Positions 58,688-64,000 of a DNA stretch of 64,000 nt are shown in pieces. The position numbers and the translations under genes are program-made. This DNA comes from CAVPXC01 sp963709505 (GTDB lineage Bacteria; Chloroflexota; Anaerolineae; JAAEKA01). The notes beneath the pieces are model-generated. The model did not search any database. It saw nothing but the letters and a program-made list of their open reading frames with translations, and was not told the origin of the DNA. Position 1 is the stretch's first letter. Each line of letters begins with the position of its first letter. Location: the NCBI GenBank assembly GCA_963709505.1, contig CAVPXC010000002.1, forward strand, positions 124,001-188,000, in the 5' to 3' direction.

Positions 58688-61600
58688 ATGGATATCCCCT
58701 CCGAAGTGATCGACGCCCTCCGACGACGAGATGTCGTGCTCTTCGTGGGCGCGGGGCTGAGCTACGCCGCCGGCCTGCCCGACTGGCGCGGGCTGATCGC
58801 GCCCCTCGCGGACAGCATCGGTTTGCCCGAGGCGCGCCGCGGGAACCTGCTGCAAACTGCTCAGGACTACGAGAACCAAGCGCACTCGCGGCGAGCTCCT
58901 GCGCCACCTGGTCGAAGCCACCGACACGACCCGCACCGCCCCCACCGACAACCATTGCCGCCTGGCCCGCCTGGGCTGCCGCACCTGGGTCACCACCAAC
59001 TTCGACGACCTGGTCGAGCGCACGCTGCAAGATGCAGGAACGCCCAAGCGGGTCGTGGTGCGCGACAGCGACCTCCCCTACACCGGCCGCGACGCGGTCA
59101 CGATCGTCAAACTGCACGGCGACACGCGCCAGCCCGACACCCTCGTCATCACCAAGGGCGACTACGACACGTTCTTCACCCGCTTCCCCCTTATTCGCTC
59201 CAAGCTGCAAAGCCTGCTGGCCGAGAACACGATCCTCTTCGTTGGCTACGGCCTGGGCGACCCCGACTTCGACCAGTTGCAGGCCGAGGTTGCCGCGGCG
59301 CTGGCCGGCCACAGCCGCCTGGCCTACGCCGTGCTCTTCGACGCCGACACATGGACCGTGGACGACCTCAAGCGGCGCAACATCCACGCACTCAATCTGG
59401 ACACCGGCGGCCAGCCCGTGCACGCCAGCCTGCTGGGCGACCTGCTGGACGAGCTGCTCAGCCGGGCCGAGCTGGATACGGCCGAGCCGTTGCGGCCTGC
59501 GGCCAAACTTGGCCAGCCATCGCCTCCTCCTCCGCCCAAAGTCTCGCTGGAGAAGCTGCCCATCACCAGCCCCGTGCTCTTCGGCCGCGACGCCGAGCTG
59601 GCCAACCTGCACGCGGCCTGGGACGATCCCCAGACCCACGTGTTGAGCCTGGTTGCCTGGGGCGGCGTGGGCAAGACGGCCCTGGTCAACCGGTGGCTGC
59701 TTGAAATGGGTAAAGCGGACTACAAGGGTGCGCGCCGCGTCTTCGGCTGGTCCTTCTACAGCCAGGGCGCATCCGATGGCCGCCAGGCCTCGGCCGACCA
59801 GTACATCGACGCCGCGCTGCGCTGGTTCGGCGACCCCGACCCCGCGGCCGGCTCGCCGTGGGACAAAGGCGACCGGCTGGCCGCCCTGGTGCAGCGCCAG
59901 CGGACCCTGCTGGTGCTGGACGGGCTGGAGCCGCTGCAATACCCGCCGGGGCCGGAGGAGGGCAAGCTCAAGGACCCGGGGCTGGCCGTGCTGCTGCGCA
60001 CGCTGGCCCGCGCCAACCCTGGCCTGCTGGTGGTCACCACCCGGCTCCCCGTGGCCGACCTGGCGCCCTTCGACGGTGCGACCGCGCGGCGCATCGACCT
60101 GGAGGCGCTGTCGCCGCAGGCCGGCGCGGCCTATCTCAAACACCTGGGCGTCAAGGGCAGCCAGGCTGAGCGGGAGGCGGCCTCGGTCGAGTTCGACGGC
60201 CACGCACTGGCGCTGACCCTGCTCGGCACCTTATTACGCGACGCGTACGACGGCGACGTGCGCAAACGTCACGAGGTGGGGCCGCTGCTGGAGGGGAGCA
60301 CCGTCCAGGGCGCGCACGCGCGGCGGGCCATGGACGCCTACGAGCGCTGGCTGGGCCCGGGGCCGGAGACCGCCATCCTGCGGCTGATGGGGCTGTTCGA
60401 CCGGCCGGCCGAGGCCGCGGCGCTGGCCGTGCTGCGCGCCGCACCGCCTATCCTCGGCCTGACCGAGGCGCTCTTCGTTCGTAGTAACGACTTCAGTCGT
60501 TCCGGGCGACCGGAGGCGACTAAAGTCGCGACTACGAACGCGCCTGGCCTGGACGTTCAGCCCCTGCGCGACCGCGAGTGGAACCTGGCCGTGGCGCGGC
60601 TGCGGCGGGCGAAGCTGCTGGCGGCCGAGGAACCTGACGCGCCCCACGACCTGGACTGCCACCCTCTGGTGCGTGAGCACTTCGCCGAGCGAGTGCGGGC
60701 CGCGAGTCCCGAGGGCTGGCGGGTTGCGCACAGTCGCCTGTACGAGCACTACTGCAAGCTGGCCGAGGACCAGCCAGACACTCTGGCCGGTCTGGCGCCG
60801 CTGTACGCTGCGGTGGGGCACGGCTGCCGGGCCGGCCGGCGCGTGGAAGCGAGGGCCGAGGCATACCGGCGACGGATTCTGCGGGGCAACGAGTTCTACA
60901 GCACCAAGAAGCTGGGTGCGATCGGGGCGGACCTGGCCGCGCTGGCCGGTTTTTTCGATGAGCCGTGGCGCCGGCCGGCTGGGGAACTGAACGAGGCGGC
61001 CAGGGCTTGGGTGCTAAACCTAGGCCGCTCGTCTTGGGGCGCTGGGGCGGCTGGCCGAGGCCGCGGAACTGATGCAGGCTGCGATGGAGATGAGCACCGC
61101 TCAAAAGGACTGGAGGAATGCTGCCAAAGACGCCAGCAACCTGAGCGAACTATGCTTGGCGGCTGGCGAGATGGCGCCGGCGGTGGACGTAGCCCAGCAG
61201 GCCGTGGACCTGGCCGATCGCAGCCAGGATGCCTTCGAGCGCATGGGAAAACGTACGACCCTGGCCGACGTGTTGCACCAGGCGGGGACGGGCCGCCGCC
61301 GCGGCCTTGTTCGCAGAGGCGGAGACGATTCAGCGCGACATACAGCCCCTACTACCCTCTGCTCTCCTCCCTCCAGGGATTCCGGTACCACGACATGCTG
61401 CTTTCTCAGGGGCACCCGGACGAAGTACTGGGCCGGGCGTACAGCGCACTTGATGATCTCGCAGGAGAACAATTGGCTACTTGACATCGCCCTCGACCAC
61501 CTGACGCTGGGCCGAGCCTACAGGCTGGTGGGCGACCGGGCGAACGCTGCAGCGCACCTGGAGCAAGCGGTGGATGGTCTGCGTCAGGCGGGCGATCAGT

Positions 61601-61899
61601 CCTGTCTTCCCCTCGGCCTGCTGTCCCGGGCCGCCTTCCGCCGGGAGCAGGGCGACCTGGATGCCGCGGCCCGCGACCTGGACGAGGCGCTGGAGATCGC
61701 CACCCGCAGCGGTATGCGCCTGCATGAGACGGACTGCCACCCGGAGTTCGTCCGCCTGCACCTGGCAGCCGGTCAACGCGAGCAGGCGCAGGAGTACGCG
61801 GCCAAGGCCAGGGCGCTGGTCGACGCCACCGGCTACCACCGCCGCGACCGCGAGCTGGCGGAGCTGGAGGAGCAGGTGCGTTTAGAGGCCGACGGATAG
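58688..61899 (+). CDS. SIR2-STAND (NB-ARC)-TPR defence protein (several frameshifts)
   Basis: About 1070 residues over changing frames (shifts near 58878, 61044, 61290, 61350 and 61460). Order: SIR2-like NADase domain (DVVLFVGAGLSYAAGLPDWR; TWVTTNFDDLVERTL with the catalytic Asn-Asp pair; IVKLHGD with His; LFVGYGLGDPDF), then a STAND ATPase starting at VLFGRDAELANLHAAW with Walker A SLVAWGGVGKTALVNRW and Walker B TLLVLDGLEP, a winged-helix region, and C-terminal TPR helices (AAHLEQAVDGLRQAGDQS, ARDLDEALEIATRSG). Such proteins sense phage products through TPRs and deplete NAD+. A palindrome inserted at 60476-60540 is read in frame. The many shifts near the 3' end may mean real decay. Confidence 0.88.
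60476..60540. repeat. 65-bp palindrome inserted in the STAND coding sequence
   Basis: CGTTCGTAGTAACGACTTCA at the left faces GACTAAAGTCGCGACTACGAACG-type sequence at the right (ends CGTTCGTAGT / ACTACGAACG). It is translated as VRSNDFSRSGRPEATKVATT between AAPPILGLTEALF and the next helix. Confidence 0.85.
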
Positions 61900-61940
61900 A
61901 ATTGGGCGCAGCCAAAACAGATTGAAGAAATATCTCGAAG

Positions 61941-62230
61941 CCAGCGCCGGTCGACTGGGAACCGTCCCGGAGGGAGTAGGGTCTGGCGGCGCATCGCTCG
62001 AAACCTGCGTAGTCATTCGGAGCATCAAGCCATCGAAACTCGCCGCCAGACCCGTATCGAGACCAAGCGGGTCGATTAAGGACGGCTCCCTTTGCACGAC
62101 CCGCTTGGTCTCGATACGGTCCTGGCGGCGATTATCGGCTGATGTGGGTCTGCTTTAAGACACTGAACACTTCGATGCCACGCCGCCAGGACCTACTCCC
62201 TCCGGGACGGTTCCCAGTCGACCGGCGCTA
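61941..62230. repeat. MITE-like element, family A, copy 2
   Basis: Outer arms of about 40 bp (CCAGCGCCGGTCGACTGGGA...GGGAGTAGG at 61941-61980; inverted at 62191-62230). An inner stem, CGCCAGACCCGTATCGAGAC facing GGTCTCGATACGGTCCTGGC, matches the inner stem of 39490-39712. No coding capacity. Confidence 0.88.
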
Positions 62231-62297
62231 GCATCATCATACTTAATCAACCCATTTTGAACACACTCGATAGAATTCACCGTCTGAACCTGAAAAA

Positions 62298-62397
62298 GCC
62301 CCTCAGGGCTTGTCTGACCACCTCCGCAGCGCTGTCCGGCAAAGCCGGATAAAAAAGGCCGCTTTGTATTCTCAGACAGGGATTTCCAATCCCTGTC
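62298..62397. repeat. Three small hairpins in the leader of the restriction-modification gene
   Basis: AAGCCC-CTCA-GGGCTT (62296-62311 region), TCCGGC-AAA-GCCGGA followed by TAAAAAA (62335-62356), and GACAGGGATT-TCC-AATCCCTGTC (62375-62397). The last has a TTCC-type loop. They fill the gap between the MITE-like element and the ATG at 62423; nothing else is seen there. Confidence 0.7.
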
Positions 62398-62422
62398 CAT
62401 CTGACGACGCCGCGTATTCGCA

Positions 62423-64000
62423 ATGACCAACTCACACATCTCTGCCATTTCCTCCTTCATCGCCCGCTGGACCGCCTCCGGCGCGGCCGAGCGCGCCAAT
62501 TACCAGCTTTTCCTCTCCGAGCTGTGCGACGCGCTTGACCTGCCACGGCCTGACCCCACGGTAGACGACGAGACGCACAACGCCTACGTCTTCGAGAAGA
62601 CTGTGCCGCTGCCGCACGGCACGGCCGGCCGCATCGACCTGTACCGCCGCGGTGGGTTCGTGCTCGAGGCCAAGCAGGGCAGCGACCGCGTCGACGCGCC
62701 GCCGGCCCTGTCGCAGCAGGTCGAGCAACAGCGCAGGCAGCGCAGACGCGGCACCGCCACACGCGGCACCGCGGCCTGGGACACGGCCATGGAGCGCGCC
62801 CGGCAGCAGGCGCAAAACTACGCCCGCAATCTGCCCGCCGACGAGGTGCGCGACGGCCGGCCGCCCTTCCTGCTGGTGGTGGACGTCGGCCAGTCGATAG
62901 CGCTCTACAGCGAGTTCAGCCGCAGCGGCGGTACCTACATCCCCTTCCCCGACCCAGCCTCCTACCGCCTCGCCCTCGCCGACCTGCTGGACGACGAAAA
63001 ACGCGATCTGCTGCGTGCGGTCTGGCTCGACCCGATGAGCCTGGACCCGTCGCGGCGCAGCGCGCGCGTGACGCGCGACATCGCCGACCGGCTGGCGCGG
63101 CTGGCGCGCTCGCTGGAAGGGGCGCATCCGGCCGAGGACGTGGCCCATTTCCTGATGCGCTGCCTGTTCACGATGTTCGCCGAGGACGTGGGGCTGCTGC
63201 CGAACCGCGCCTTCACCCAGCTCCTGGCCGATTCGCGGCTGAACGTCGCCAGCTTTCCGCCCCTGGTCGAGGAGCTGTGGCGCACCATGGCGCACGGCGG
63301 CTTCTCGGTGGCGCTGCGCCTGTCCGTGCCGCACTTCGACGGCGGGCTGTTCGAGGATGCGACCGCGCTGCCGCTGAGCGTCGACCAGTTGCAGCTCTTG
63401 ATCGAGGCCGCGCAGGCCGATTGGCGCGACGTGGAGCCTGCGATCTTCGGCACGCTGCTGGTGCGGGCGCTGGACCCGGCCGAGCGGCACAAGCTGGGCG
63501 CGCACTTCACCCCGCGCGCCTACGTCGAGCGGCTGGTGCTGCCGACGATTATCGAGCCGCTGCGCAACGAGTGGGACGCGGTCAAGGCCGCCGCGCTGCT
63601 ATTGGCCGAGCAGGGCAAGGCTGCCGAGGCCTTGACCCAGGTCGAGGCCTTCCAGCGCCGGCTGGCCAGCGTCCGAATCCTGGATCCGGCGTGCGGTTCG
63701 GGCAACTTTTTGTACGTCACCCTCGAACACTTGAAGCGGCTGGAGGGCGAGGTGTTGGAGGTGCGCCGCAGCTTGGGGCAAGGGCAGATGCTGCTGGAGA
63801 TGGAAGGCAGCATGGTGCGGCCCGAGCAATTCCACGGCATCGAGGTTACCCCCTGGGCCGCGGCCATCGCCGAGCTGGTGCTGTGGATCGGCTTCCTGCA
63901 GTGGCACCGCCGCACCCGCGGCGACGTACGTCCGCCCGAGCCGATCCTGCGCAACCTGCACAACATCGAATGCCGCGACGCGGTGCTGGCCTGGGACGCG
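62423..64000 (+). CDS. Type IIG-like restriction-modification enzyme (N-terminal nuclease plus adenine methyltransferase), partial
   Basis: 526 codons open to the right edge. The ATG at 62423 gives MTNSHISAISSFIARWTASG. A PD-(D/E)xK nuclease core is visible (GRIDLYRRGGFVLEAKQGSD: Asp, then Glu-x-Lys), then a helical region (EDVAHFLMRCLFTMFAEDVG). The methyltransferase domain opens with FGTLLVRALDPAERHKLGAH and FTPRAYVERLVLPT; SAM motif I is VRILDPACGSGNFLY and GIEVTPWAAAIAELVLWIG follows. The catalytic NPPY and target-recognition domain lie beyond the window. Alternatives are BREX PglX or DISARM DrmMI methyltransferases, which share this layout; the nuclease motif favours type IIG/MmeI-like. 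Confidence 0.85.
   Translation, partial: MTNSHISAISSFIARWTASGAAERANYQLFLSELCDALDLPRPDPTVDDETHNAYVFEKTVPLPHGTAGRIDLYRRGGFVLEAKQGSDRVDAPPALSQQVEQQRRQRRRGTATRGTAAWDTAMERARQQAQNYARNLPADEVRDGRPPFLLVVDVGQSIALYSEFSRSGGTYIPFPDPASYRLALADLLDDEKRDLLRAVWLDPMSLDPSRRSARVTRDIADRLARLARSLEGAHPAEDVAHFLMRCLFTMFAEDVGLLPNRAFTQLLADSRLNVASFPPLVEELWRTMAHGGFSVALRLSVPHFDGGLFEDATALPLSVDQLQLLIEAAQADWRDVEPAIFGTLLVRALDPAERHKLGAHFTPRAYVERLVLPTIIEPLRNEWDAVKAAALLLAEQGKAAEALTQVEAFQRRLASVRILDPACGSGNFLYVTLEHLKRLEGEVLEVRRSLGQGQMLLEMEGSMVRPEQFHGIEVTPWAAAIAELVLWIGFLQWHRRTRGDVRPPEPILRNLHNIECRDAVLAWDA

Noticed and set aside
58401..60203. Long minus-strand open frame of 600 codons
   Set aside because: It is the shadow of the GC-rich SIR2-STAND gene; the plus strand has recognisable domains and the minus translation is Arg/Gly/Gln-rich with no family match.
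62432..63505. Minus-strand open frames over the restriction-modification gene
   Set aside because: The plus strand is open from 62423 to the window end with nuclease and methyltransferase motifs; the minus frames are shadows.

Overview
The window reads as a chromosomal segment of a high-GC member of the Chloroflexota (Anaerolineae/Caldilineae-like). This is inferred from the mix of genes (alaS next to a baseplate-J-like membrane protein, ruvX and mltG; FG-GAP and dockerin-type secreted proteins; CHAT and clostripain peptidases; many STAND/TA/RM genes) and from the dense short-repeat content. No rRNA gene is present, I recognised no tRNA gene, and species cannot be named from the sequence.

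Layout. 0-2 kb: end of an unknown gene, a zinc-ribbon membrane protein, and a DUF4160/DUF2442 pair whose first member carries a nonsense codon. 2.0-2.8 kb: two facing IS66 transposase remnants. 2.8-4.3 kb: HEAT/TPR protein with a frameshifted SEC-C tail. 4.4-14.4 kb (minus strand): mutS, a CHAT caspase-like peptidase, a clostripain-family (C11) peptidase, a SufS-like aminotransferase and a YgfZ/GcvT-like folate protein. 14.5-15.6 kb: a RAYT transposase gene flanked by its probable REP palindromes. 15.6-20.9 kb: a heterodimeric ABC exporter and tyrS with a leader terminator. 21-25 kb: giant secreted FG-GAP protein. 25.4-34.1 kb (plus): alaS, baseplate-J-like protein, ruvX, mltG, a deleted substrate-binding lipoprotein, GT4 glycosyltransferase. 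34.2-40.5 kb (minus): lipoprotein, dockerin-type protein, large membrane protein with repeats inserted in its coding region, cyclodeaminase-like protein. 40.9-49.5 kb (plus): lon, MNT/HEPN pair, amidohydrolase, an IS607-type element with an intact tnpB, and an EF-G-like GTPase. 49.6-55 kb: GAF sensor kinase, PrsW-like protease, permease-UspA fusion. 55-64 kb: accessory/defence segment with HicB-like protein, DUF3800, cyclase, DUF2442, nucleotidyltransferase pair, a SIR2-STAND-TPR protein and the start of a type IIG-like restriction-modification enzyme.

Two features run through the whole window. First, palindromes and 7-8 bp tandem repeats are abundant and often sit inside reading frames (mutS, the membrane protein at 37-39 kb, the STAND gene) or at gene starts (mutS). 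Second, at least a dozen genes, including essential ones (mutS, ruvX, mltG), are broken by single-base frameshifts with both halves otherwise well conserved. Several look like sequence or assembly errors, so the broken genes are annotated here over their full restored extent, with the approximate shift site given.

The best candidates for less-described biology are the C11 + CHAT peptidase pair, the REP/RAYT locus, the heptamer array directly at the mutS start, the octamer array that could switch the 37-39 kb gene on and off, and the family of hairpins with varying stems but a shared TTCC-containing loop.
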